A DNA stretch of 6,063 nucleotides. Origin: Desulfuromonadales bacterium. Lineage in GTDB: Bacteria > Desulfobacterota > Desulfuromonadia > Desulfuromonadales > BM103. The stretch's first letter is position 1; each line of letters opens with the position of its first letter. A program made the position numbers and the translations under genes. Of this stretch, positions 1 to 6,063 are shown one piece after another. Location of the stretch: contig JAOUDB010000170.1 in NCBI GenBank assembly GCA_029859485.1, positions 1 through 6,063 of the forward strand. The letters run 5' to 3'. A model generated the notes under the pieces. It did not search any database and had not been told where the DNA came from. It saw only the letters and a program-made list of their open reading frames with translations.

Positions 1-229
1 CACCTTTGCGATAACCAGGAAAGCCGGCATCCACATTCACTGCGATCAACTCGTAATTAATCGGGGCACGGCGTTGTAGTTGCGCGAGAATATGCAACAG
101 AGCGTAAGAATCCTTACCACCGGATACAGCAACGGCAATACGGTCGCCATCTTCAATCAGGTTGAAATCGCCAACCGCCTGGCCGGTGAGTCTTTTGACT
201 TTGCGAAAGAGCGCATTATTGAGTAGCAC
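1..229 (-). CDS. ttcA: TtcA, tRNA 2-thiocytidine synthetase, N-terminal part (cut by window edge)
   Basis: This is the first 76 codons of an ATP-dependent tRNA thiolase that, in the known family, makes 2-thiocytidine at position 32 of certain tRNAs in the cytoplasm, using an Fe-S cluster held by conserved cysteines. What is visible is the PP-loop ATP-binding motif SGGKDS at residues 36-41, preceded by GDFNLIEDGDRIAVAV and followed by an AVNVD strand at 63-67. This layout closely follows E. coli TtcA (GDRI, SGGKDSY, APIN, AVN). The related lysidine synthetase TilS shares the PP-loop but not the DFN-IE-GDRI lead-in. The cysteine motifs lie outside the window. No in-frame ATG exists, so I chose GTG at 227-229: homology to TtcA begins just after it and a weak GGGA lies 8 bases upstream. 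An in-frame GTG at 272-274 is the alternative, but it has no ribosome binding site and lies inside a dyad. The gene is codirectional with the pump operon but separated by 159 bases and a hairpin, so it is probably expressed separately. Confidence 0.88.
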   Translation of the reverse strand, partial: MLLNNALFRKVKRLTGQAVGDFNLIEDGDRIAVAVSGGKDSYALLHILAQLQRRAPINYELIAVNVDAGFPGYRKG

Positions 230-248
230 TGTCGTAATCCCGCTTCTT

Positions 249-278
249 TTGAGATTTGCAACACAGTTGCTCACTCAA
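249..278 (-). repeat. 30-bp interrupted dyad in the presumed ttcA leader
   Basis: Read on the minus strand, TTGAG-TGA-GCAAC-TGT-GTTGC-AAAT-CTCAA contains two nested perfect 5-bp arms (TTGAG/CTCAA outside, GCAAC/GTTGC inside), a 3x4 internal loop and a 3-base apical loop. It ends 19 bases before the chosen ttcA GTG and covers the alternative GTG at 272-274. No T-tract follows on either strand, so it does not look like an intrinsic terminator. It could be a protein-binding operator or an RNA hairpin in the leader. A chance dyad cannot be excluded from one sequence. Confidence 0.45.
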
Positions 279-297
279 GTTAATATAAGACCAAAGC

Positions 298-326
298 ATT
301 TAACGCTATAGGTCTAAACTTTTCAA
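298..326 (-). promoter_or_regulatory. Candidate sigma-70-type promoter for ttcA
   Basis: On the minus strand a -35-like TTGAAA (321-326) is followed after exactly 17 bases by a -10-like TTAAAT (298-303), 4 of 6 to consensus. It lies just past the hairpin that may end the pump transcript and points at ttcA. A start near 290 would give a leader of about 60 bases that includes the 249-278 dyad. A second AT-rich box, TATATT at 282-287, matches the -10 consensus better but has no reasonable -35 partner. Weak evidence only. Confidence 0.35.
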
Positions 327-335
327 GAGGAGAAA

Positions 336-362
336 GCAACGGCGACCTTGAGGCCGCCGCTA
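336..362 (-). terminator. GC-rich hairpin downstream of the pump operon, possible intrinsic terminator
   Basis: On the minus strand an 8-bp stem CGGCGGCC / GGTCGCCG (one G-U pair) closes a TCAA tetraloop, core 340-359. Weaker G-U and A-U pairs can extend it by up to three positions. It starts 29 bases after the permease stop codon. The following minus-strand sequence, TTGCTTTCTCCTCTT, is pyrimidine-rich but not a clean U-tract, so termination may be partial or Rho-assisted. On the plus strand no T-tract follows, so it would act only on pump-operon transcripts. Confidence 0.5.
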
Positions 363-388
363 AAAAGAAACATTCTTCCGGACAGGAA

Positions 389-3300
389 CTAGCCTTCTGA
401 GCCAGAGCTGTGATCGGCATGAAAGTGCTTCAGACCAAAGAGTTGACGGACATCTTCCAGTGCCAGGTAAAGGGAAGGAATCAACAAAAGGGTGATCCCC
501 GTCGCAAAGAGGATTCCGAAGGCCAGGCTGATCGCCATAGGAACCAAAAACTGGGCCTGGACACTGGTTTCCAGAATCATCGGCATGAGACCGAAAAATG
601 TCGTCAGAGAGGTCAATAAAATCGGGCGGAAACGTCTTTGCCCTGCCTCCATAACCGCAGCCATCAAAGACGTCCCCTTACGGCGAACACGGTTGATATA
701 GTCAATCAAAAGCAACGAATCATTGACCACCACGCCGGTCAAGGCAACGATGCCAAACATGCTCAGGATACTCAGGTCGTAGCCCATAATAAAATGCCCA
801 AGAATCGCGCCGACAATCCCGAACGGAATCGCAACCATAATCAGCAGCGGCTGAGAGTAGCTGCGAAAAGGAATCGCAAGCAAAGCAAAGATGACAATCA
901 ACACCAGTTTAAACCCTTTGAACATACTCTCCATCGACTCTCTTCGGTTCTTGTCTTCACCTTCCATGTCGTAGCTCAAACCGGGGTAGTCAGCCATCAA
1001 TTTCGGCAAGTCAGTTGCTTTAATTGCAGCGACAACCTCTTCAGCGTTGGCAGTATGGCTGTCGACTGTCGCCGTAACATTGATCACGCGCTTCCGATCG
1101 CTGCGGTTGATTTTGCTGAAACCGCGACTCTCAACCAGGGTCGCCGCCCGCTCCAGAGGGATCTCGCCACCATTCGGCACCCGGATGCGCATGGTTTCCA
1201 GATCCCAGAACCGCCTCCGGCTCTCTTCCGGGTAGCGAACCAGAACCTTGACTTCATCGCGACCACGCTGTAATCGCAAAGCCTCAGAACCATAAAAAGC
1301 ACCACGCAACTGTCGACCAAGGTTCTCTTCCGTAATCCCGAGGGTGCGGGCTTCTGCCTTCAGGCGAACTTTCACCTCCCGTTTGCCCAGAGTGTAATTG
1401 TCTGTGATATCTCCCGTCCCGGGATATGTGGCAATGAGTTCTTTGAGACGTTCGGCCGCCTCATCCAAAACGGTAAAGTCCTCATGAGCCAGTTGAATAT
1501 CGATATTGGCACCGAGATGAATCAAGTTCGAAACAAACGTCAGCTTTTCAACCGAGGCGATCTCTCCCACCCGTTCGCGCCAGCGATTGGAGATTTCCGT
1601 AGCCGGCACTCCCCTCAGCTCACTCGGAGTCAGAAACATGGCAATCGTGGCCAAATTCCCACCGGCACTGGAACTTGCGCCGCCAGGGCCTCTGTCCGTT
1701 GTCGCTGAACCAACCGACGCATAGACGTGACGCATCACTGAATCAGACGCCGGGCGATCCTTATCGTACTCGGCAATCACGTCCACGCCGGCATTAACGA
1801 TCTGCTCCTGAATCCGGGTTGTCAATTCCACAGAACTCCCCGGTGCCAACTCAAGAGCAACCTGAATAACGTCACCATCGACTTCCGGCATAAAGCGAAA
1901 CTTGACAATACCACCACCGACCAGACCGACCCCGGCCATCAGCAACACCGCACAGGCAGCGGCAATCGTCGTGTAGCGATATTCCAGACAACACGCGAGA
2001 GTCTTCCGATAGGGTCCCTCGATGAATTTCTGCACTGCCGTACCAAACCGTTTGCGGTTTTTATCCAGCCAGCCCAGGAAACCAGCCGTATCCTGACGAG
2101 GTTTGCCAAACGCCAGGTGCGCGGGCAGAATGAATAGACCTTCGACAAGAGAGACCAGCAGAATCGTAATAACAATCGCCGGGATGACCATGATGAATTT
2201 CCCCATGATGCCGGTCGTGAAGAGCAGGGGCAAAAAGGCTGTCACCGAAGTTAGAATGGCAAAGATAACCGGCTGAGCAACCTCGATCGTGCCATCAACG
2301 GCCGCCTGTAGATAAGTTTTGCCGGACTGTCGATGCTCGTAAATGTTTTCTCCGACGACAATGGCATCATCGACCACGATGCCGAGCGCCATGATAAAGG
2401 CGAAGAGCGAGATCATGTTAATCGAAACGTCGATGGCGGGCATAAAGAGCAGGGCGCCGCAGAAAGATATGGGGATGCCAAGCATGACCCAGAGCGCCAG
2501 ACGGATCTCAAGGAACAGGCCGAGGGTAACAAACACCAGGGCCAGGCCGATCAAAGCATTCCTGATCAGCAGGTCCTTGCGGCTTTTGAAAAGCTCAGAG
2601 TTATCGTTCCAGGTCGCAAGGTCGACCGATTCGGGAAGTTGCCTGCGCTTCGCCTCGACAAACTTTTTGACCGTATCGGATATTTCCGTGGGCTTCTGAT
2701 CACCGACCCGATAAACCTTGACCATGGCTGCAGGTTGGCCATCAAAGAGCCCGAACTGATCGGTCTCCTCGAAACCATCCTGAATGGATGCAATGTCACC
2801 GAGGCTGACTTCTGTACCATCGACCGTTGTTAAAATAACGATACTGGCGTACTCATGCCCCACATAGCGGCGCTCCTTGGTCCGGATGAGGACTTCGCCC
2901 GAGTCGGCCTTTATGGTTCCTCCGGGAAGATCGAGAGACGCCTGACGAACCCTTTGCGCCACCTGGTCAAAGGTTAAGCCGTAGCGGCGCAGGTTATCCT
3001 CGCTGATCTCAATGGAAATTTCGTAGGGCCGCACACCACTCAAATCGACCTGGGTAATGCCGGGTTCCAGCAGCAGTTCGTCTCGAACCTGTTCTGCTAA
3101 CTCGCGTAAACTGCGCTCCGGCAGAGCACCAAAGACAACCACGGAGATGACTTCGCGGCGGTTGAGAATTTTACTGACCACCGGTTGTTCCGCATCCTTC
3201 GGGAAGGTGGTAATACGATCCACCTCGCTCTTGATATCTTGCAGGACCAGATCTATGTCAGCGTCAGTTGTAACTTCCGCAATAACACTCCCGTAACCTT

Positions 3301-3559
3301 CAGCCGCAACAGATTTAACTTGTTTGATACCGTCAACCCCGGTCAGGTTTTCCTCGATCTTGAAGATGACACCCTCTTCGACCTCTTCCGGACCGGCGCC
3401 AGGATAAGCCACGCTAACCTGAATCCGATCAAGGGTGATATCCGGAAAGACTTCCTGTTTGATGCTGAAGCCCATGATCACGCCGCCAACGATCAGCACC
3501 AGCATCAGCAGATTGGCAGCAACGTGATTCTCCGCCATCCAGCGAATAGCCCCGTTCAT
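389..3559 (-). CDS. RND efflux permease, HAE-1 type inner-membrane proton antiporter
   Basis: This is a full-length (1056 aa) inner-membrane pump subunit of the AcrB/MexB superfamily. By family knowledge it works as a trimer, taking substrate from the periplasm or membrane and exchanging it for protons. It has the duplicated RND layout: TM1 at about 12-31, a first periplasmic loop at about 32-332, TM2-TM6 at about 333-480, a cytoplasmic linker, TM7 at about 531-551, a second periplasmic loop at about 552-882, and TM8-TM12 at about 883-1032. The TM4 proton-relay pair is D397-D398 in GIVVDDAIVVGEN, the HAE pattern rather than the heavy-metal (CusA) one. TM11 keeps FRPILLTSL at 977-985. Two oddities: TM10 reads GVVVNDSLLLIDY (942-954), with Asn/Asp where AcrB has Lys940-Asn941, and the switch-loop region (617-635) is Gly/Ser-rich and lacks Phe. 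The ATG at 3557-3559 overlaps the adaptor stop by one base and has AGGAG 8 bases upstream. Substrate is unknown. Confidence 0.97.
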   Translation of the reverse strand: MNGAIRWMAENHVAANLLMLVLIVGGVIMGFSIKQEVFPDITLDRIQVSVAYPGAGPEEVEEGVIFKIEENLTGVDGIKQVKSVAAEGYGSVIAEVTTDADIDLVLQDIKSEVDRITTFPKDAEQPVVSKILNRREVISVVVFGALPERSLRELAEQVRDELLLEPGITQVDLSGVRPYEISIEISEDNLRRYGLTFDQVAQRVRQASLDLPGGTIKADSGEVLIRTKERRYVGHEYASIVILTTVDGTEVSLGDIASIQDGFEETDQFGLFDGQPAAMVKVYRVGDQKPTEISDTVKKFVEAKRRQLPESVDLATWNDNSELFKSRKDLLIRNALIGLALVFVTLGLFLEIRLALWVMLGIPISFCGALLFMPAIDVSINMISLFAFIMALGIVVDDAIVVGENIYEHRQSGKTYLQAAVDGTIEVAQPVIFAILTSVTAFLPLLFTTGIMGKFIMVIPAIVITILLVSLVEGLFILPAHLAFGKPRQDTAGFLGWLDKNRKRFGTAVQKFIEGPYRKTLACCLEYRYTTIAAACAVLLMAGVGLVGGGIVKFRFMPEVDGDVIQVALELAPGSSVELTTRIQEQIVNAGVDVIAEYDKDRPASDSVMRHVYASVGSATTDRGPGGASSSAGGNLATIAMFLTPSELRGVPATEISNRWRERVGEIASVEKLTFVSNLIHLGANIDIQLAHEDFTVLDEAAERLKELIATYPGTGDITDNYTLGKREVKVRLKAEARTLGITEENLGRQLRGAFYGSEALRLQRGRDEVKVLVRYPEESRRRFWDLETMRIRVPNGGEIPLERAATLVESRGFSKINRSDRKRVINVTATVDSHTANAEEVVAAIKATDLPKLMADYPGLSYDMEGEDKNRRESMESMFKGFKLVLIVIFALLAIPFRSYSQPLLIMVAIPFGIVGAILGHFIMGYDLSILSMFGIVALTGVVVNDSLLLIDYINRVRRKGTSLMAAVMEAGQRRFRPILLTSLTTFFGLMPMILETSVQAQFLVPMAISLAFGILFATGITLLLIPSLYLALEDVRQLFGLKHFHADHSSGSEG

Positions 3560-3561
3560 TA
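3557..3561 (-). other. TAATG stop-start overlap, adaptor to permease
   Basis: The adaptor TAA (3559-3561) and the permease ATG (3557-3559) share one base, read TAATG on the minus strand. Such overlaps commonly allow ribosomes finishing the upstream gene to restart on the downstream one, so coupled translation of adaptor and permease is likely (inference). Confidence 0.9.
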
Positions 3562-4731
3562 GTTGGTCTCCTGCATTTTCGGTCTCAGCAGCATCCCTTC
3601 AGCGGCTCCGGAAAGGTTGGTCAGAACGATCTTTTCATTCGCATCCAATCCGGAACGAATCAAAACTTCATCACGTTCCCGACGCAGGATATCAACCTCA
3701 CGGATATGCAAGCGGTTTTCGTCATCAATCACCCAGATGGTATCGTTATCGTGCATGGCACCGCGCGGCACGGAGATGATATCAGAGAGTTCTTCTCCCA
3801 GTATCTGCACATTAACAAACATGCCGGGCAGAAGATCATTCAGAAGATTTGCTTTCTCCGTATCCTCGGTGAAAGGATCATTCACAGTTATGACGACGCG
3901 CGCCATCCGGTTGCGTGGGTCAATTTCTCCCAGTGATCGGGTAATCTCTCCCTGCCAGTGGAATGTCCTGCCACCGGATTGCAACTCAACTTTCGCAAGA
4001 GAGCCTCTCTGCTTTGTTCCTTTGCGCGGAACCTGTATCCAGACAATCTCTTCGAGAGGAAGCGGCACAACAATTTCTATCTGGTCTATCCCTGCCACAG
4101 TGGCCACAGGCGCTCCCACATTGAGAAACTGCCCTATCTCGAGCTGCTCGCTGCGCACGTAACAATCAAAGGGAGCAAACACCCTGGTCCGCTCCAGATT
4201 AAGTTCGGCCTGCTTGACATTCGCCTGAGCGGCATCGCGCAGTGCCCGGGCACTTTTCAACTGGGGTTCATAGACAACCAAGGGGTTTGGCTCTAAATCG
4301 CTCTCACTGTTCAGTGAATGCCATTCTTTACGGGCCAGGTCAGCCAGGTTCTCGTTGCGCAAGAGTTCCAACTCTGCCTGGGCCAGAGTGGCTTGCGCGT
4401 GAGCGATCGCCAATTGGTAGTCAACGTCTTCGATAGCGAAGAGCAATTCACCTTTTTGAAAGGTGCCGCCAGCAACCATCTGCGGCGCAAGCTTGCTGAC
4501 TCGCCCTTTAACCTGCGGAGTAATGCTGACCTCATAGCGCGACTGGGCACTGCCGGTACCACTAATCAGGATCTGACGGTCGGCCTTAGTCAGTATTCCA
4601 ACTTCTACCAGAGGTCCAAGGTGAGGCGCTTCATGAGGCTTGGGAGTCTTGCGCGACTTGACCAGAACGAAGGTCAACACCAGGGAAATCACGATCACCA
4701 GGAAAGGTAGTAGAGCTCGCTTCATCTTCAT
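3559..4731 (-). CDS. RND efflux periplasmic adaptor (membrane fusion protein, HlyD/AcrA family)
   Basis: This 390-aa protein is the periplasmic bridge between the permease and the outer-membrane channel. An N-terminal hydrophobic stretch (about 7-24) follows a basic MKMKR start. No lipobox cysteine or clear signal-peptidase site is visible, so it is probably held by an uncleaved membrane anchor rather than a lipid. Next come a first lipoyl half-motif (about 67-103, VSITPQVKGRV to GELLFAIED), a helical hairpin (about 104-183, with two Ala/Leu/Glu-rich arms around a polar tip near 141-152), the second lipoyl half (184-213, VFAPFDCYVRSEQLEIGQF), a beta-barrel domain (about 215-310, ending DLLPGMFVNVQI) and a membrane-proximal domain (about 315-385, ISVPRGAM onward). 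Cys190 sits where many homologues have Gly (APFDG). The AcrA channel-docking pattern R-x3-L-x6-S is not clearly present in the hairpin. The start is the first ATG, in an ATGA overlap with the channel gene; a second ATG two codons on is a minor alternative. Confidence 0.95.
   Translation of the reverse strand: MKMKRALLPFLVIVISLVLTFVLVKSRKTPKPHEAPHLGPLVEVGILTKADRQILISGTGSAQSRYEVSITPQVKGRVSKLAPQMVAGGTFQKGELLFAIEDVDYQLAIAHAQATLAQAELELLRNENLADLARKEWHSLNSESDLEPNPLVVYEPQLKSARALRDAAQANVKQAELNLERTRVFAPFDCYVRSEQLEIGQFLNVGAPVATVAGIDQIEIVVPLPLEEIVWIQVPRKGTKQRGSLAKVELQSGGRTFHWQGEITRSLGEIDPRNRMARVVITVNDPFTEDTEKANLLNDLLPGMFVNVQILGEELSDIISVPRGAMHDNDTIWVIDDENRLHIREVDILRRERDEVLIRSGLDANEKIVLTNLSGAAEGMLLRPKMQETN
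3568..3572 (-). promoter_or_regulatory. Ribosome binding site of the permease gene
   Basis: AGGAG on the minus strand ends 8 bases before the permease ATG at 3557-3559, a normal spacing. It lies inside the last codons of the adaptor gene and supports that ATG as the true start. Confidence 0.75.
4728..4731 (-). other. ATGA start-stop overlap, channel to adaptor
   Basis: The adaptor ATG (4729-4731) and the channel stop TGA (4728-4730) overlap in the four bases ATGA on the minus strand. This is the classic arrangement for translational coupling and links the outer-membrane gene to the adaptor in one transcript. Confidence 0.9.
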
Positions 4732-6063
4732 TGTTTCTTATCCTCTTCAATCTGCAAACGTGAATTCATTTGGTCCCTCATCCAGTCGCCACCCAGCGCT
4801 CGTGCCAAACTGATTCGCTCAGCAAGCAATTGGCGCCGCGCAGCAAGCAGTCGACTGCTGACATCAAAGTCAGTACGCTGCGCAGTCAATACGGGGAGAT
4901 AGTCCACCAGGCCGGCGAGATAGCGGTCCGTTGACAACCTCAGGGTTGCTCCGGTCGCCTGTGCGGTTTCAGCAAGCCGTTCGACGCGTTGTTCCGTTGC
5001 ATAGTTATTGACCAAAGCGTCTTCGACTTCCTGAAAAGCGGTCAGAACTTTTTGCTGATAATTCGCAACGGCTTCCCGCAAGGCCGCCTCTTTTCTGTCG
5101 ACCTCGGCACGACGTCGGCCACCATCAACGAGTGGCATGGCCAGGTTGCCAAGCAGGCTCCAGAACTCGCCTTTGATCAGTCCTGCAGTCACATCCTGAC
5201 GCAGAGAACCATAGCCGCCGGAAAGGCTGATCGACGGGAAGCGATCGGCAATAGCCGCAGCGACTCGGTAATCAGCGGCTTCAACACGCTGCAAAGCCGC
5301 CTGCAGGTCAGGCCGCTGACTGATCAACTCAGCAGGGATACCGGCATCAAAAAGATCGGGTGCGCCGGGTAATTGTTCAAGACTGCCACCAGGACTGCGC
5401 TCAGGATATCGCCCTATCAAAACAGCTATGGCATGCTCGACTTCGCCCAAGGACGCTTCAAAAAGATAACGCGCAGCCTGGGCTCCGGCCAGGCTCTGAC
5501 GGGCCTGGTACATATCGACAGCGGGAACCAGGCCCAGGTTATAGCGGTTTTCGACACGCAACAAAGTCTCTGCAAAAGAGGCAATGGACTGGTCGGTCAG
5601 CGCCAACTGTGCGCGCTGTTCAATGGCAAGGAAATAGAGGTCAGCCAGTCGTGCTGACAGTCCCAGATAAAGGGTCTGCATGTCCTGGCGGGTGGCAGAG
5701 AGGTCCAACTCGGCAGCCCTGCTCTGCGCCGACAGCTTGCCCCAGAGATCAAGCTCGTACCCTGCCGCCAGAGACAGCTGTTGATTGTTGCCGATAAAAT
5801 CATCCGAGAGGCCGGGCTGGCTTGAGCGACCCACATTCCCCCCGCCAGAGAGAAACGGAGACTCTGCACTGCGGGTGATCCGTGCCAGGGCTTCAACTTG
5901 TTCGAGGCGCGCCACCGCCTGCGTCAGTTCCAGGTTCTGTTTAAAAAGCTCTGTCATTAACTGATTGAGCTGTTCATCCTCGAAAGCCAGCCACCACTGC
6001 CCAGCAAGCGGCCTGGCCTCACCTGTCATTTGTTGCTCGAGGAATTCTTGCGGGAGCTCCACT
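4728..6063 (-). CDS. Outer-membrane efflux channel, TolC/NodT (OEP) family, 5' end missing
   Basis: This is the outer-membrane exit duct of the pump; the family forms trimeric barrels continued by a periplasmic helical tunnel. The visible 445 codons (444 residues) hold both outer-membrane efflux repeats: the first at about 30-215, with GYELDLWGKLSAQSRAA (101-117) typical of the NodT/OprM branch, and the second at about 245-424, with RPDLQAALQRVEAADYRVAAA (from 250), then FPSISLSGGYG (275-285) and PLVDGGRRRAEVDRKEAAL (310-328). The reading frame is open to the window edge. The GTG at 6060-6062 is probably not the start: its VELPQEF resembles the stretch that follows the signal peptide and mature N-terminus in relatives, so roughly 20-40 residues, including the signal peptide and possibly a lipoprotein cysteine, should lie beyond 6063. 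The C-terminal tail after GGDW (424-427) is short and charged (EEDKKQ). It is the first gene of the pump operon that is visible; whether another precedes it is unknown. Confidence 0.93.
   Translation of the reverse strand, partial: VELPQEFLEQQMTGEARPLAGQWWLAFEDEQLNQLMTELFKQNLELTQAVARLEQVEALARITRSAESPFLSGGGNVGRSSQPGLSDDFIGNNQQLSLAAGYELDLWGKLSAQSRAAELDLSATRQDMQTLYLGLSARLADLYFLAIEQRAQLALTDQSIASFAETLLRVENRYNLGLVPAVDMYQARQSLAGAQAARYLFEASLGEVEHAIAVLIGRYPERSPGGSLEQLPGAPDLFDAGIPAELISQRPDLQAALQRVEAADYRVAAAIADRFPSISLSGGYGSLRQDVTAGLIKGEFWSLLGNLAMPLVDGGRRRAEVDRKEAALREAVANYQQKVLTAFQEVEDALVNNYATEQRVERLAETAQATGATLRLSTDRYLAGLVDYLPVLTAQRTDFDVSSRLLAARRQLLAERISLARALGGDWMRDQMNSRLQIEEDKKQ
4741..4745 (-). promoter_or_regulatory. 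Ribosome binding site of the adaptor gene
   Basis: GAGGA on the minus strand ends 9 bases before the adaptor ATG at 4729-4731, within the last codons of the channel gene. It is 15 bases from the second ATG (4723-4725), so it favours the first. Confidence 0.65.

Noticed and set aside
249..278. Intrinsic terminator between the pump and ttcA at the dyad
   Set aside because: Both strands lack a following T-tract and the stem has a 3x4 internal loop; the 340-359 hairpin is the better terminator candidate.
638..1273. Plus-strand open frame of 211 codons opposite the permease
   Set aside because: It is antisense to a clearly conserved RND coding region. Its product is a low-complexity mix rich in Asn, Gln, His and Arg, as expected from the complement of membrane-segment codons, and no family is recognisable.
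2333..2833. Plus-strand open frame of 166 codons opposite the permease
   Set aside because: Antisense shadow of TM2-TM4 and the preceding loop. Very polar composition, no recognisable domain.
3563..4162. Plus-strand open frame of 199 codons opposite the adaptor
   Set aside because: Fully antisense to the conserved adaptor domains, rich in Ser/Arg/Thr, with no convincing start context or domain.
389..4731. Heavy-metal (CusBA-like) efflux system
   Set aside because: TM4 has the DD pair of HAE pumps, I see no methionine relay typical of CusA, and the adaptor has no Met- or His-rich N-terminal region.
6060..6062. GTG as the start of the channel protein
   Set aside because: The frame stays open to the window edge, and the following VELP stretch resembles the post-signal-peptide region of the family. 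Starting here would leave an outer-membrane protein with no signal peptide.
1..6063. Mobile elements, CRISPR array, tRNA/rRNA genes, attachment sites
   Set aside because: No direct repeat series, transposase-like frame, terminal inverted repeats or RNA-gene signature seen on reading both strands; nearly all of the window is accounted for by four conserved genes.

Overview
The window carries a tripartite RND-type efflux system, all on the minus strand, followed in the same direction by the start of a tRNA-thiolation gene. Read along the minus strand (from 6063 down to 1) the order is: outer-membrane channel of the TolC/NodT family (5' end cut by the window edge), periplasmic adaptor (membrane fusion protein), inner-membrane RND permease of the hydrophobe/amphiphile (HAE-1) type, a 159-base intergenic region, and the first 76 codons of ttcA (tRNA 2-thiocytidine synthetase), which runs off the other edge.

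The three pump genes form a tight operon. The channel stop overlaps the adaptor start in an ATGA junction (4728-4731), and the adaptor stop overlaps the permease start in a TAATG junction (3557-3561). This suggests translational coupling and a fixed supply of parts for one complex: proton-driven permease in the inner membrane, adaptor bridging the periplasm, channel in the outer membrane. The operon promoter and any linked regulator lie beyond position 6063 and cannot be seen. The substrate cannot be read from the sequence. The permease has the paired aspartates of drug/organic-solute pumps rather than the signature of heavy-metal pumps.

The 230-388 gap holds a GC-rich hairpin that may end the pump transcript, a weak candidate promoter for ttcA, and a 30-bp interrupted dyad in the presumed ttcA leader. 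All three are sequence-level predictions.

The organism is a Gram-negative bacterium, since an outer-membrane channel is present, with base composition near 50-55% GC by eye. The TtcA N-terminus and pump sequences recall Desulfuromonadales/Geobacterales-type deltaproteobacteria, but that is inference from remembered family sequences. This is mostly an ordinary region. I see no mobile element, CRISPR array, structural RNA gene or unknown multi-gene system. The points worth a second look are details inside the permease (no TM10 lysine, a long Phe-free switch loop), in the adaptor, and the ttcA leader dyad.
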